Positions 10,633 through 19,974 are shown, counted from the stretch's first letter. The stretch: 64,000 bases of DNA from Lactobacillus sp. CBA3605 (GCF_002970915.1 NZ_CP027190.1:434001-498000), one strand, 5' to 3'. Numbers and translations: made by a program. The notes: generated by a model from the letters alone, not told the origin.

Positions 10633-11598
10633 CTAAATAATGGTTGCCACACTGATTGCCGCTGCCACTAACCCGACTGTCCAAAATACCCAATCAATCT
10701 TCCATTCACTCCAGCCTTTCATCTCAAAATGATGATGAATGGGGCTCATTAAGAAAATCCGTTTGCCAGTTAATTTAAATGAAGCGACTTGTAAAATAAC
10801 CGATGCCGTTTCAATCACAAAGATAATCCCAATAAATAGTAGCGATAGCTCATGATGCAGTAAGATCGAAACTGCCGCTAAAGCACCACCTAATGCTAAT
10901 GAACCCATATCGCCCATAAAGATTTTAGCGGGCTTATGATTATAGACAAAGAAGCCAAGTAATGCCCCCACTACGGCGATGCAAAATAGTGCCACGTCTA
11001 ATTGATGTTGATGAATGGCAATTAATGCATAGGCGCCAAAGGCAATCGTCGCTTGGCCGGCCACTAAGCCATCTAAACCATCTGTTAAATTAACCGCGTT
11101 AGAAAAACCAACGAGCCAGATAATGACGAAAATAATATACCAAAGCCCTAAGGACCAATCACCTAAACCAGGTATCCGTAAGCCCATTGGCAAATGTTCA
11201 TGTTGATAGACTAAAGTGAAAACCACCGCGCCAACAATCTGACCCAATAATTTCTGCCAAGCTTTCAGACCTTCATTTTGTTTTCGCCATAGCTTAATAC
11301 TATCGTCCCAAAATCCTAAGGCCCCATAAAGCACTAGAATAAACATTAAGATCCAGGTAGTTGGCCGTAATTGACCTTGCCACCACCCCACTAAAATGGT
11401 GGTCACCAGAATGGCGATGATAAATAATAAGCCACCCATCGTTGGTGTCCCTGATTTTTTTTCATGCCATTTAGGGCCTTCTTCTCGAATCATTTGCCCT
11501 TCTTTGCGTGCACGAAAATATCGAATCAAAGACGGCATTAACGCAAATACAATCACAAAACTACTAACTAAGGTCACTATCCATTCCATTAAACTCAC
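10633..11598 (-). CDS. mraY: phospho-MurNAc-pentapeptide transferase MraY
   Basis: Ten-helix membrane enzyme that transfers phospho-MurNAc-pentapeptide to undecaprenyl phosphate, forming lipid I. The 321-residue sequence is strongly hydrophobic. It has the conserved cytoplasmic motifs: GTPTMGG near residue 50, [42 protein letters not shown] and MSPIHHHFE. The start is GTG at 11598 (GGAG, spacing 7); the ATG three codons on is too far from the site. It lies between pbp2B and murD. Confidence 0.98.
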   Translation of the reverse strand: MSLMEWIVTLVSSFVIVFALMPSLIRYFRARKEGQMIREEGPKWHEKKSGTPTMGGLLFIIAILVTTILVGWWQGQLRPTTWILMFILVLYGALGFWDDSIKLWRKQNEGLKAWQKLLGQIVGAVVFTLVYQHEHLPMGLRIPGLGDWSLGLWYIIFVIIWLVGFSNAVNLTDGLDGLVAGQATIAFGAYALIAIHQHQLDVALFCIAVVGALLGFFVYNHKPAKIFMGDMGSLALGGALAAVSILLHHELSLLFIGIIFVIETASVILQVASFKLTGKRIFLMSPIHHHFEMKGWSEWKIDWVFWTVGLVAAAISVATII

Positions 11599-11627
11599 AA
11601 CAATTCTCCATTCTAAAACTTAATCAT

Positions 11628-13769
11628 TTATTTCAACGTGACACTTAAAGCTTGCTTGGCCTCAATCGGATTGCCTGCTGAAATCCCTTGAGCCGTCACA
11701 TAACCTGTGCCGTTAGTTGTTAATTTCAAGCCAGTTAATGAGGCAAAATCAGCGACTTCACTGGCAGACCAGCCCGTTAAGTTCGGCATATACATCTGTC
11801 CGTTCGTGACTAGAATGACGCGCTGCTGACGTGTCAACACCGTACCAGACGTGACCGACTGCTTCACAATGTGGGCACCTTTACCAATAACTACCGGTTT
11901 AACGCCAATCTTTTTGGCCGTTGTTTGGGCCGCACTGGTGGCTTTCCCTGTCAGGTCCCGCATTTTAATCGTTGTCGTTTTAGTCTCACTGGCTTTTTGT
12001 TCATCTAAAGCTCGTTGCATCACCGGTTTAAAAATCTCGGCCATGTCTTCAGAAGCAGAAGTTCCTGCCAAGGTCGGCTGTTTCATCGTAATATACATGA
12101 TGTATTTCGGATTTTTGGCTGGTGCCATCCCTACTACCGAGTACAGGTAAGAATTATCGCCTGTTTCGTAAGTAGAGCCATTACTAACCTGAGCTGTCCC
12201 AGTTTTAGCAGCAATTCGATAACCGTTGATTTTATAAGCAGAACCCGTACCATAAGACTTATAGACCACATCTTGCATATGTTCCAAAACGGCGGCCGCC
12301 GTTTTGGACGTTACCGGTTGACCCACGACTTTAGTTTTTGCTTGGTAGGTGGTTTTTCCCGTATTGGGATTATTAATTTTAGAGATGTAATAGGGCTGTA
12401 GCATTTTACCATGATTTGCAATTGCCGTGAAACCACGGAGCATCTGCATCGCCGTGATCTGAATACCTTGACCAAATGATGTATCAGCCTGTTCAATTGG
12501 ATACGTAAATTGAATCGAACCAGTCTGTTCATTAGCTAAGCCGCTATTTGTACTGCTTCGTAACCCAAACCGCTTAATGTATTTCAGCCACGTCTTCGCA
12601 CCCATTGTTTGTTCCAAGTGCGCCATCGCCACGTTACTAGATAAGGCGAACCCTTTGGCATACGTAATATTCCCCCAACCAGCCGTGTTCCAATCAGGGA
12701 CAGTTTTGCCACCAATTTTATATTCACCAGTTGGGACGGTAATATTACTATTATAGTTATCACTATTGATAGCCGCCGCCATCGTAAAGACTTTCATGGT
12801 CGACCCGGGTTCATACGTGTCTTCAACTAATAAGTTACGCCACATTTTCGATAAGCCCGACTTAGTTTGCGAATTGAACGTCGGCCGCTGACTAGTCGCC
12901 AGAATAGCCCCCGTTTTCGCATTCATCAGGGTAGCCGTCATTGTTTTAGGATGGACTTGTTTTTCAACTTCAGCCATCTTGCTCTCTAACAATGTTTGGA
13001 GTTTACTATCGATAGTCACGTAAATATTATTCCCATTTTTAACTTTTTTGACACTATCGGTCGTCCCTTGGTAGCCACTCTTAGTCACGGTTTTATGACC
13101 GTCAGTCCCTGAGAGTTGCTTATTGAAGGCTAGTTCAATCCCCATCGACCCCGTTAGACGTGTCCGTTCGGAATTCTTAATATTCTTAGACGTCGTTAAT
13201 CCAACCAAGTGTGACGCAAAGGTCCCATTTGGATACAACCGTGCCTCTGATTGGATAAAATGAAGTCCAGTAATATTTTGAGCTTCAATCTTCTTCTTAG
13301 TTGTCAATGAGATATTTTGACCAGCCGTCCCAAATTCAATCTGGAACTTACCATTGCCTTTTTGGAGCGTTGTCAGGGCCTGCTTATAACTAATAGATAG
13401 ATACTTAGCTAACACTCGTGCGGCTTTGGCATCATTTTTAACATATAAAGCTTTCCCATTGGCACTTCGCTGATTCTTAGCCATAATCGCATAAATCGTA
13501 TACGTACTGGTATCTTCCGCAATTGCATCTCCATTAGCACTATAAATTGTCCCGCGCTTAGCGGCAACTGTTTGATCTTCGGTATAAAGTTGTTTCGTCG
13601 CACTCGCCAAGTTAACCCCATTAACATGACGACCAATCGCAATATATGAAAAACGAATGATCAAAACACCAAAAACGACAATCGCCCCAAAGAATAGCCA
13701 TTGGCCAAAGATTCTACGATTTTGTTTTGGTGACCGTTTCGAAGTCATTCGTTGTTTATTCTTATTCAT
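11628..13769 (-). CDS. pbp2B: penicillin-binding protein 2B, septal transpeptidase
   Basis: Class B PBP that crosslinks septal peptidoglycan. The 713 residues contain a basic cytoplasmic tail, a membrane anchor (about residues 24-46), the PBP dimerisation domain, and a transpeptidase domain with STMK (in EPGSTMKVF), SSN (LSSNVAM) and KTGT motifs. Two C-terminal PASTA-type repeats follow, beginning about MRDLTGK and MPNLTGWS. ATG overlaps the ftsL stop by four bases (ATGA). PASTA repeats are usual in the Gram-positive septal class B enzymes. Confidence 0.96.
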   Translation of the reverse strand: MNKNKQRMTSKRSPKQNRRIFGQWLFFGAIVVFGVLIIRFSYIAIGRHVNGVNLASATKQLYTEDQTVAAKRGTIYSANGDAIAEDTSTYTIYAIMAKNQRSANGKALYVKNDAKAARVLAKYLSISYKQALTTLQKGNGKFQIEFGTAGQNISLTTKKKIEAQNITGLHFIQSEARLYPNGTFASHLVGLTTSKNIKNSERTRLTGSMGIELAFNKQLSGTDGHKTVTKSGYQGTTDSVKKVKNGNNIYVTIDSKLQTLLESKMAEVEKQVHPKTMTATLMNAKTGAILATSQRPTFNSQTKSGLSKMWRNLLVEDTYEPGSTMKVFTMAAAINSDNYNSNITVPTGEYKIGGKTVPDWNTAGWGNITYAKGFALSSNVAMAHLEQTMGAKTWLKYIKRFGLRSSTNSGLANEQTGSIQFTYPIEQADTSFGQGIQITAMQMLRGFTAIANHGKMLQPYYISKINNPNTGKTTYQAKTKVVGQPVTSKTAAAVLEHMQDVVYKSYGTGSAYKINGYRIAAKTGTAQVSNGSTYETGDNSYLYSVVGMAPAKNPKYIMYITMKQPTLAGTSASEDMAEIFKPVMQRALDEQKASETKTTTIKMRDLTGKATSAAQTTAKKIGVKPVVIGKGAHIVKQSVTSGTVLTRQQRVILVTNGQMYMPNLTGWSASEVADFASLTGLKLTTNGTGYVTAQGISAGNPIEAKQALSVTLK

Positions 13770-14149
13770 TTGTAAACATTCCTTATGCTACCATTATTCA
13801 ACGATAGCCCAAACTCTTTCGCAATTTTATTTAAGCGCGTCCGGCTGGAAAGCTCGCTAATTTGTTGCGTTGCTGAAGTGTTGCTAGCCTCAACCTTTGT
13901 GATTTTGTTTTGAACTGTCTGCAACTGGCTTTCAGTATTGCCAATTGTAATATTAATCGAAACTAAAGCGATTGCAAGGGCAAAGACAACCAAACTAAAA
14001 CTAACACACAGCGCCTTTTCAAATCCTGAAAATGGGATGCGTTGCGTTTCAATAGCTGGATTTGGGGTTACGACAGTTTTATGTACTGGGGTCGTCGACG
14101 TATTCGGGGCTTTGCGGGGCAACTCCCGCGCCAATCCATTTTGGGCCAT
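13766..14149 (-). CDS. ftsL: cell division protein FtsL
   Basis: Small bitopic divisome protein that partners DivIB and DivIC and activates septal synthesis. The 127 residues include a cytoplasmic basic/proline-threonine N-terminus, one membrane segment (about residues 50-70, LCVSFSLVVFALAIALVSI) and an extracytoplasmic leucine-zipper-like coil (LQTVQNKITKVEASNTS). Sequence conservation of FtsL is low, so identity rests on topology and on its position between rsmH and pbp2B. The ATGA overlap with pbp2B implies coupling. Confidence 0.93.
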   Translation of the reverse strand: MAQNGLARELPRKAPNTSTTPVHKTVVTPNPAIETQRIPFSGFEKALCVSFSLVVFALAIALVSINITIGNTESQLQTVQNKITKVEASNTSATQQISELSSRTRLNKIAKEFGLSLNNGSIRNVYK

Positions 14150-14169
14150 TTCATTTCACTCCTTAAGTT

Positions 14170-15129
14170 CTAATTATGTTTTTTATTTAAACGTTCAATC
14201 ACGCGTAATCTAGCACTACGCGCCCGGCGATTAGCCGTAATTTCAGCTTCACTAGGCACAATCGGCTTCCGACTCACTAGTCGATAATCCGGTTGCATGT
14301 CGTCTGGGATTACTGGTAACCCTGGCGGCAATTCTGGCAAATCGCTATGCTCTTTAAAAATTGTTTTTACTAATCGATCTTCTAATGATTGAAAGGTAAT
14401 GACACTAACACGGCCTTGAACACCAATCAGGTCAACGGCTTGTTCCAAGGACGTCTCTAGTACGCCTAATTCATTATTAACAGCAATCCGAATCGCTTGA
14501 AAAACTCGCTTGGCAGGATGACCACCCGTTCGCCGGGCTCGCGCTGGAATCGCACTTTTAATTAACTCAACCAACTCACCGGTCGTTTCGATTGGCGCCG
14601 TTTCCCGGGCCCGCTCAATAGCGCGCGCCACCTGTTTAGAAAACTTTTCTTCACCATACCGATAAAAGATTCGGACCAAATCAGCATAAGGCCATGTATT
14701 CACCACAATCTGCGCCGTCAACGGGGCACTTTGATCCATCCGCATATCCAAAGGCGCATCATGCTGATAAGAAAAGCCTCGTTCAGCGTTATCAAACTGG
14801 GGTGATGACACCCCTAAATCATACACAATTCCATCAACTTGGGTAATACCGCGAGCTGCTAATTCCGTTTTTAAATTTGCAAAATTGCTTTTTATAAAGG
14901 TTACTTGATCAGTTGCCAAGTAAGCAGCCAGATTTTCTTGATTATAGTCAATCGCCGTTTGATCTTGGTCAAAACTAAATAAATGACCGTTTGGTCCAAG
15001 TTGTTCTAAGATTCGCCGCGAATGACCACCGCCACCCAACGTACAGTCGACATAAACGCCGGTCGGCTTAATTGCTAACGCCGCGACGGCCTCTTCTAAT
15101 AACACCGTTGTATGTTCAAATTCTGCCAC
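14170..15129 (-). CDS. rsmH: 16S rRNA m4C1402 methyltransferase
   Basis: SAM-dependent enzyme (formerly MraW) that N4-methylates C1402 of 16S rRNA in the decoding centre. The 319-residue protein begins with the family sequence [13 protein letters not shown], has the SAM motif [14 protein letters not shown], and later [31 protein letters not shown] and ITFQSLEDR. The start is GTG at 15129 with AGGAGG at 7 bp. It follows mraZ by 33 bp in the usual order. Confidence 0.98.
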   Translation of the reverse strand: MAEFEHTTVLLEEAVAALAIKPTGVYVDCTLGGGGHSRRILEQLGPNGHLFSFDQDQTAIDYNQENLAAYLATDQVTFIKSNFANLKTELAARGITQVDGIVYDLGVSSPQFDNAERGFSYQHDAPLDMRMDQSAPLTAQIVVNTWPYADLVRIFYRYGEEKFSKQVARAIERARETAPIETTGELVELIKSAIPARARRTGGHPAKRVFQAIRIAVNNELGVLETSLEQAVDLIGVQGRVSVITFQSLEDRLVKTIFKEHSDLPELPPGLPVIPDDMQPDYRLVSRKPIVPSEAEITANRRARSARLRVIERLNKKHN

Positions 15130-15162
15130 GCCAAGTCCTCCTCATACGTTTACATTTTTAAG

Positions 15163-15606
15163 TTAAAAATCAATCAAATTTTCAGCTAAATCATCAAAGT
15201 TAGCTGCCGTCTCAGTTTCAAAAGCTTGCCATTTAGCGGCACTCCAAATTTCAAACCGATCAGAAACCCCAACAATGACACATTGTTTTTCTAATTTCGC
15301 ATATTGACGCAATGACGACGGAATCATCACGCGCCCTTGTTTGTCTAGTTCACACTCGGCCGCTGCGGCATAAAAAAACCGGACGAAGGCACGGGCGTCT
15401 TTCTTAGTTAACGGTAAATCATCTAATTGAGCTTGTAACGTCGCCCACCGTGCGGCCGGATAGCCAAAAATACAACCATCCATCCCGCGAGTAATCACGA
15501 AAGTTGTTCCTAACAGGTCTCGAAACTTAGCTGGGATGATTAAACGACCCTTAGCATCTAAGGCATGTTCAAACTCACCAAAAAACATCTTAGACGCCAC
15601 AGTCAA
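15163..15606 (-). CDS. mraZ: transcriptional regulator MraZ
   Basis: DNA-binding AbrB-like protein that binds repeats in front of its own operon and sets dcw expression. Two SpoVT/AbrB-like halves are visible: [23 protein letters not shown] near the N-terminus and [20 protein letters not shown] near residue 85. The start is uncertain. MFFGEF, the usual family start (ATG 15588), is about 22 bp from the AAAGGGG site, whereas GTG (15600) is about 10 bp away. The reading frame is open to TTG at 15606. It is the first gene of the cluster. Confidence 0.95.
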   Translation of the reverse strand: MTVASKMFFGEFEHALDAKGRLIIPAKFRDLLGTTFVITRGMDGCIFGYPAARWATLQAQLDDLPLTKKDARAFVRFFYAAAAECELDKQGRVMIPSSLRQYAKLEKQCVIVGVSDRFEIWSAAKWQAFETETAANFDDLAENLIDF

Positions 15607-15632
15607 TCAACCCCTTTCATTAAACATAATTA

Positions 15633-15662
15633 AGTCTACCACACCCCCCCACTTCCTACCAC
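15633..15662 (-). promoter_or_regulatory. putative MraZ operator: three direct repeats
   Basis: On the transcript strand three consecutive 10-base units begin GTGG: GTGGTAGGAA, GTGGGGGGGT, GTGGTAGACT. They end 27 bases before the TTG at 15606. Triple GTGG-type repeats at 10-bp spacing match the operator architecture described for MraZ in Bacillus, and TGGG repeats with a 10-bp period in E. coli. Binding here is inferred. No convincing -35/-10 pair was found around them. Confidence 0.75.
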
Positions 15663-15702
15663 ATTGATTTGTGACCTTTTCAAATTTGTTAATAAAAATG
15701 AT

Positions 15703-15740
15703 AAAAAAGCCCCCACCAATGAACAATCATTGGTGGGGGC
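15703..15740 (-). terminator. terminator of the DUF3397 gene
   Basis: A 14-bp GC-rich stem (15709-15740, GCCCCCACCAATGA and its complement, loop of four) is followed on the minus strand by a T run. It separates the DUF3397 gene from the dcw operon. Confidence 0.9.
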
Positions 15741-15771
15741 TAGTGGGGCTAATTTTCAGTAATTGGCACAT

Positions 15772-16134
15772 TTACGCAATAAAATGGAAAATTAACGCTA
15801 AACCATAAACTAAGATAACTACTAAATCACTGGCACGCCAATAGAGCTTTAAAAAGCGTCCGTAAAGGATTTCTCCGCGTTGAATGACCTCCAGAATGGT
15901 CAACCCAATGCCCAAAATCATTAACGAAATCACTTCATAGGGTACGATTGAATCGGCCATGGTCTGCAGGGTTAGGAAGTGAGTAAAGATAATTAAAAAT
16001 GGACACCAGAAATCAATAATTAATAACCCGGTTGGCCAGTGACGGCCTAACAGCCGTTTTAAGCCCATTAAAATAATCGAAAATACCACAATAAAACTTA
16101 ATTGTCCTAGCCAAGTTGTAAATAGGTCGTGCAT
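15772..16134 (-). CDS. DUF3397 family membrane protein
   Basis: About 120 residues with four predicted hydrophobic segments spread over the length (QLSFIVVFSIILMGL, GLLIIDFWCPFLIIFTHFL, YEVISLMILGIGLTILEVI, ASDLVVILVYGLALIFHFI). It resembles the DUF3397 proteins of lactobacilli, which usually sit next to mraZ; no function is established. The ATG at 16134 was chosen because AGGAGGG stands 8 bp upstream. The longer frame to 16266 would run through its own promoter and into the divergent corA gene. Confidence 0.8.
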   Translation of the reverse strand: MHDLFTTWLGQLSFIVVFSIILMGLKRLLGRHWPTGLLIIDFWCPFLIIFTHFLTLQTMADSIVPYEVISLMILGIGLTILEVIQRGEILYGRFLKLYWRASDLVVILVYGLALIFHFIA

Positions 16135-16164
16135 TGCGGCTTCCCTCCTATTAGGTTCGCTATT

Positions 16165-16193
16165 ATTATAGGGATTCTCGATTGACTTTTCAA
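16165..16193 (-). promoter_or_regulatory. promoter of the DUF3397 gene
   Basis: TTGAAA (16188-16193), a 17-bp spacer and a perfect TATAAT (16165-16170) on the minus strand. Its -35 overlaps that of the divergent corA promoter. Confidence 0.75.
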
Positions 16194-16215
16194 CCAGTCC
16201 AACCAGCCTTATAAT
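16187..16215 (+). promoter_or_regulatory. promoter of corA
   Basis: TTTTCA (16187-16192), a 17-bp spacer and TATAAT (16210-16215) on the plus strand, back to back with the DUF3397 promoter and sharing the -35 DNA. Simultaneous occupation looks sterically impossible. Confidence 0.65.
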
Positions 16216-16247
16216 AATATTCAGGTTAAGAAATGGAGGTATTCCCC

Positions 16248-17204
16248 TTGTTGCAATACTTTTCAACTCATTCGGCTGGGTTAGTCATGACACCGAAACA
16301 GACCGCTCAAACGGATTGGATCAATATTGAACGTCCCACTGCTAGCGAAATCGATACTTTGGTTCAGAAATTTAACTTTCCACGTGATTATCTGACCGCG
16401 GTCCTCGACGACGCCGAAGTGTCACGAACTGAACAACTGAATCAAGCAACGCCGGACCAACCCGCTTTGATTGTGATGCAATTTCCGAAACTAACCACCA
16501 GTGACCTCGGTTACTTGGAATACCAGGTCTTTCCATTTGCCTTAATTCTCACCCCAACGGTCATTCTCACAATCAGCGATTACCCAGCTAGCTTTATTCA
16601 AGATTTCGTGCTGGCTCCAGCAGCATCACGCCTGAGCTTGGATAATCACGAAGCTTTTGTGCTAACAATTATGTGGTCGATTTCACACGCCTACGTGACG
16701 GCGTTAGAAGCAATCAACAATCAGACTGCGGCCTTAGAACGACGTTTAACACGGGCCACACGTAATGCCGAAATTTTCCGAATTATGGCTTATCAAAAAT
16801 CTTTAATCCGATTTAAAGCGGCCTTAACTCAGAATGCCCCCATTTTAAAAATGGTCGAAAATTCACCAACTTTATTTAACACGCCTAAACACCAAGCCTT
16901 AACAACTGATATTATTGTTGAAACTAAGCAAGCAGCTGACATGGCTGCCACCACCAATCAGATTTTACAGCAGTATAGTCAATTAGTCAGTGCCGTTATT
17001 TCGAATAATCTAAATGATGTGATGAAAGTTTTAACTTCATTAACGATTATCTTAACTATCCCAACAATTATTGGTGGCATTTACGGCATGAACGTCCATT
17101 TACCAGGTGCTAACCTCGTTCACGCCTTTAGTTGGCTGATGTTAGGGACTATCATCTTATGCATTTTAAGTATCGAATACTTAAAAAATCATGACTATTT
17201 TTAA
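16248..17204 (+). CDS. corA: CorA-family magnesium transporter
   Basis: Pentameric inner-membrane divalent cation channel of the CorA/MIT family. About 318 residues: a large cytoplasmic N-terminal domain, a long stalk helix (about residues 190-250), and two C-terminal membrane segments separated by the signature YGMN (IYGMNVHLPG). The chosen start is TTG at 16248, 7 bases after GGAGGT. The ATG at 16233 contains that same ribosome site and is therefore unlikely. It is divergent from the DUF3397 gene. Confidence 0.9.
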   Translation: MLQYFSTHSAGLVMTPKQTAQTDWINIERPTASEIDTLVQKFNFPRDYLTAVLDDAEVSRTEQLNQATPDQPALIVMQFPKLTTSDLGYLEYQVFPFALILTPTVILTISDYPASFIQDFVLAPAASRLSLDNHEAFVLTIMWSISHAYVTALEAINNQTAALERRLTRATRNAEIFRIMAYQKSLIRFKAALTQNAPILKMVENSPTLFNTPKHQALTTDIIVETKQAADMAATTNQILQQYSQLVSAVISNNLNDVMKVLTSLTIILTIPTIIGGIYGMNVHLPGANLVHAFSWLMLGTIILCILSIEYLKNHDYF

Positions 17205-17280
17205 TTGTTAATTGAAAAAAGGCCCATTCCACGTTAAACTATGAAAGAATTACTGAAAAAGTGTGGTGCATATTAAACTA

Positions 17281-17403
17281 ATGAAGAAAAAATCAACGTT
17301 CCAGAAAATTACAATGGTCATTGTTTGGGTCATGATTATCTCAATGATTGGTTCACTGATTTTAACCGCCTTATCCGGGCTAGGGTTATTATCCTTTGGT
17401 TAA
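17281..17403 (+). CDS. DUF4044 small membrane protein
   Basis: A 40-residue protein: basic start (MKKKSTFQK), one hydrophobic segment (ITMVIVWVMIISMIGSLI), then a short LTALSGLGLLSFG tail. It resembles the DUF4044 small proteins common in lactobacilli; function unknown. It follows corA by 76 bp and ends just before a strong hairpin. The ribosome site is weak; GTG codons at 17263 and 17266 are also in frame, so the start is uncertain. Confidence 0.75.
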   Translation: MKKKSTFQKITMVIVWVMIISMIGSLILTALSGLGLLSFG

Positions 17404-17412
17404 TGCGATTGC

Positions 17413-17465
17413 AAAAAAATAAGTTGTTAAATTTCTAAATTAGAAATTTAACAACTTATTTTTTA
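17413..17465. terminator. bidirectional terminator between corA unit and gut operon
   Basis: A perfect 20-bp palindromic stem (17418-17460, AATAAGTTGTTAAATTTCTA and complement) is flanked by an A run on the left and a T run on the right. It should stop both the plus-strand DUF4044 transcript and the minus-strand sorbitol operon. Confidence 0.9.
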
Positions 17466-17846
17466 TCTTAAAGTGCCAATGGCGATCGCTGCGCCAGCTT
17501 CAATTACAGGATAATCGCCTTGTTCAACGTATAGCGTTCCTGGCAATTCCGCCGTCGTTTTCCCAGTAAAACTAATGGCAATGTGCCCTAGATTCGTGAG
17601 ATTTCGTTGCACTTCATCGCCAACGGCAGTAATTTGATAACTGGTATCATTAATTTTCAACTGCATCCCAGTCGTAATTGCCGCCTTAACTGGCTGAACA
17701 TTAATGATATAGCAAGATGATCGTAAGGCATCCGGCGCTTCTTGACCGAATAGGATCAACATATTAATCGCACTAAAATCTTGAGCTTCTTGACCGACTT
17801 CAATGACTTGCGTTTCAAAAACTAATTCTTGCTTATTATTTAACAT
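17463..17846 (-). CDS. gutA: sorbitol PTS EIIA-like protein
   Basis: Last gene of the sorbitol operon; EIIA of the glucitol family normally passes phosphate from HPr to EIIB. The 127 residues align over their length with E. coli SrlB (INMLILFGQEAPDAL, ITAVGDEVQRNLTNLGH, ELPGTLYV). Oddly, the position of the E. coli phospho-histidine 43 is isoleucine here (CYIINV instead of CFIHCH). The only histidine left is in LGH. It may use that residue, or may not be a phosphocarrier. It lies 24 bp after gutB. Confidence 0.88.
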   Translation of the reverse strand: MLNNKQELVFETQVIEVGQEAQDFSAINMLILFGQEAPDALRSSCYIINVQPVKAAITTGMQLKINDTSYQITAVGDEVQRNLTNLGHIAISFTGKTTAELPGTLYVEQGDYPVIEAGAAIAIGTLR

Positions 17847-17870
17847 CGTAAATGACCCTCACATTCTTTT

Positions 17871-18875
17871 TTATTTACCAGCGTACAATCCAAAACTTGC
17901 AATCCAAGCTACGAATACCCGCGGCACACCATTAATAAAACGTGAATATAATACTGATGGCACACCAACTTCAACTGTTGCGGCGTCCGCTTCTTCTAGT
18001 CCTAAACCAACTGGAATAAAATCACACCCATTTTGAGTGTTGATGGCAAATAACGCTGGCAATGCAAATTGTGGTGAAATATTACCTTTACCAATTTCAA
18101 CCCCAATCAGCGTACCAATAACTTGACCGATGACCCCACCAGGTCCTAGTAATGGTGATAGAAATGGCAACGAACAGATAAAGCCAAGAATCATGAGTCC
18201 CCAAATATTACCAGCTAACGGTGACATTAACTTAGCAAACGCTTTACCTAGTCCTGAACCATTAATAATGCCAATTAATAAAGAGACAAACGCCATAAAT
18301 GGAATAATCGTATTAATCACCGTTTGAACGGCATCTTTAGCAGCTTGATTAAAAGTTGCCACGACCCGACCAGCTGCCACCCCAACTTTAGCAATCAGAC
18401 CAGGCTGATTACTAGGTTGCTGAGTCAAAGATTTAGTTTGATCATACTGAGGCGTTGGCTGAGCTGCCTCAGTGCCCATCGTCTCAGAGGCTTGCCCATC
18501 GTGGTCATTAGCTGATACTTGGTCAACATCGACATTGGATACATATAATTCTGGCGTAATAAACTGGGCTAACGGGCCACTTTTTCCAGTTGGTAAAACA
18601 TTAACCGTTAAAATCCCTTTTTTAGGGTAAATACCACATCGTAAGGTCCCGCCACAATCAATCACAGCTAGGGCAGTTTCTTCATCCGGGATTGAGGTCT
18701 TAAAGCCATCGACTGCTTCCATCCCACTTAACCTAGCAATTTTATCAACAATTGCCGGACGATTACCACCGGTTACATAAATAAATTTATGTTTTTGTTC
18801 CGTGGGGGTAATGATTAATGGACCACCAAAACCACCGGTGCCTTTTACAATCCGAATACTTTTCCATGCCATCAT
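17871..18875 (-). CDS. gutB: PTS sorbitol transporter EIIBC
   Basis: Membrane component that phosphorylates sorbitol during uptake, giving sorbitol-6-phosphate. The 334 residues start with the IIB domain ([14 protein letters not shown]; candidate phospho-cysteine in DCGGTLRC, Cys74, with Cys80). A Q/T/P-rich linker follows (about residues 125-165), then the C2 membrane domain with the family motif [20 protein letters not shown]. The start is ATGATG at 18875 after AAGGAG. It lies 11 bp after gutC. Confidence 0.95.
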   Translation of the reverse strand: MMAWKSIRIVKGTGGFGGPLIITPTEQKHKFIYVTGGNRPAIVDKIARLSGMEAVDGFKTSIPDEETALAVIDCGGTLRCGIYPKKGILTVNVLPTGKSGPLAQFITPELYVSNVDVDQVSANDHDGQASETMGTEAAQPTPQYDQTKSLTQQPSNQPGLIAKVGVAAGRVVATFNQAAKDAVQTVINTIIPFMAFVSLLIGIINGSGLGKAFAKLMSPLAGNIWGLMILGFICSLPFLSPLLGPGGVIGQVIGTLIGVEIGKGNISPQFALPALFAINTQNGCDFIPVGLGLEEADAATVEVGVPSVLYSRFINGVPRVFVAWIASFGLYAGK

Positions 18876-18886
18876 TTATCTTCTCC

Positions 18887-19453
18887 TTAGACTGTTGTCT
18901 GCCTTGCCGTCAGATCAACGGTCTTTGATAATTTAACACCAGATGTTCGACAAACGTACGCAGTCGTAAAATCAGTTACCCAACCGCCAATAAAGTTCAT
19001 CACTAAACCAACCAATAAATAGCGCATCGCTAAATCCATCGTATCTAACCCTAGTTTTTGAACCCCTTGGGCTATTCCCATCCAAATAAAGAGCTCCCCT
19101 GGATTGATATGTGGAAAGACCCCATTACTGGTGTGACAGAATTGAGCTTGAGCCGCATAATAACTCGGTTTATAGTATTCTGGTAAGAATCGTCCTAGTG
19201 AGAATGCCATTGGATTACCTAACATAAAGGCCGAAAGAAACGGTAAAATCATATAGCGTGTTAACACATTACGTGAGGAGGCCTGTGCTAACCGCGTCAT
19301 CCGTTTTTCACCTAAGAATGCAATGATTGTATTCATTAACACGAGTAACAGTAACACGACCGGTACAATTGATGACATCCAACCAATAAAAGTTTTCCCA
19401 CCGCTTTGAAACAAGCCCATAAACCCAGACGCAAAATCAGTAATAATTTTCAT
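18887..19453 (-). CDS. gutC: PTS sorbitol transporter EIIC
   Basis: First half of the membrane channel for sorbitol, the other half being fused to EIIB in gutB. The 188 residues have several hydrophobic segments and typical family pieces: SGFMGLFQSGGKTFIGWMSSIVP at the N-terminus, LGNPMAFSLGRFLPEYYKPSYYAAQAQFCH, and PHINPGELFIWMGIAQG. ATG with GGGAG. It lies between gutM and gutB with 16 and 11 bp gaps. Confidence 0.95.
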   Translation of the reverse strand: MKIITDFASGFMGLFQSGGKTFIGWMSSIVPVVLLLLVLMNTIIAFLGEKRMTRLAQASSRNVLTRYMILPFLSAFMLGNPMAFSLGRFLPEYYKPSYYAAQAQFCHTSNGVFPHINPGELFIWMGIAQGVQKLGLDTMDLAMRYLLVGLVMNFIGGWVTDFTTAYVCRTSGVKLSKTVDLTARQTTV

Positions 19454-19469
19454 TTGATATTCTCCCTCT

Positions 19470-19973
19470 CTATCCGCGTACGAAATGACGCTTAAGGGTT
19501 CCCAACATTTGGCTCCCTTGTGCTTTCACTTGATCAACTAATGGCAATGAAAAAATATTAACGTGGGTATCAAACGCTTCCGTCGTTAAATGACCTGTTC
19601 GATAATCGATAAAATTTTTATACGCATTTTGAATACATTGCCGTGTCAAACGTTTAAATTGATGCAGCTGTGTGTAGTCGGCCACTAATACGGCAATATT
19701 TTGCCCTGCTAATGCTTTAACCGGCCGAAAGTGGGCAAAAACTGTCACGCCCTGTAATAATTGCGCCGATTGAATATTGCCATCTTGGTCAATTGCCATT
19801 AAGATCAAGCTTCCGGCTTGAATCTTACGTGGATTCTTACCGATTAAAACTTTACCTTGTTGTCTTAACAGTCGATATTGATGTGCAAAATTTCGAATTT
19901 GAAAGAAACCCAAGACACCTTGTAATAAAAATGCAGCAACTAAGATAAAACCAATCATCAACATTGGTGACAT
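19470..19973 (-). CDS. gutM: sorbitol operon activator GutM
   Basis: GutM-family accessory regulator that supports transcription of sorbitol operons together with GutR. The 167-residue protein has one N-terminal membrane segment (MLMIGFILVAAFLLQGVLGFF) and a soluble part with QYRLLRQQGKVLIGKNPRKIQAGSLILMAIDQDGNI. The ATG follows the gutR stop by one base, within a shared GGAGGG site. It may sense membrane or transport state; that is inferred from its topology. Confidence 0.9.
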   Translation of the reverse strand: MSPMLMIGFILVAAFLLQGVLGFFQIRNFAHQYRLLRQQGKVLIGKNPRKIQAGSLILMAIDQDGNIQSAQLLQGVTVFAHFRPVKALAGQNIAVLVADYTQLHQFKRLTRQCIQNAYKNFIDYRTGHLTTEAFDTHVNIFSLPLVDQVKAQGSQMLGTLKRHFVRG

Positions 19974-19974
19974 A

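Noticed and set aside
16135-16266. N-terminal extension of the DUF3397 protein
   Set aside because: It would cross its own promoter and the corA start; a good ribosome site supports the internal ATG at 16134.
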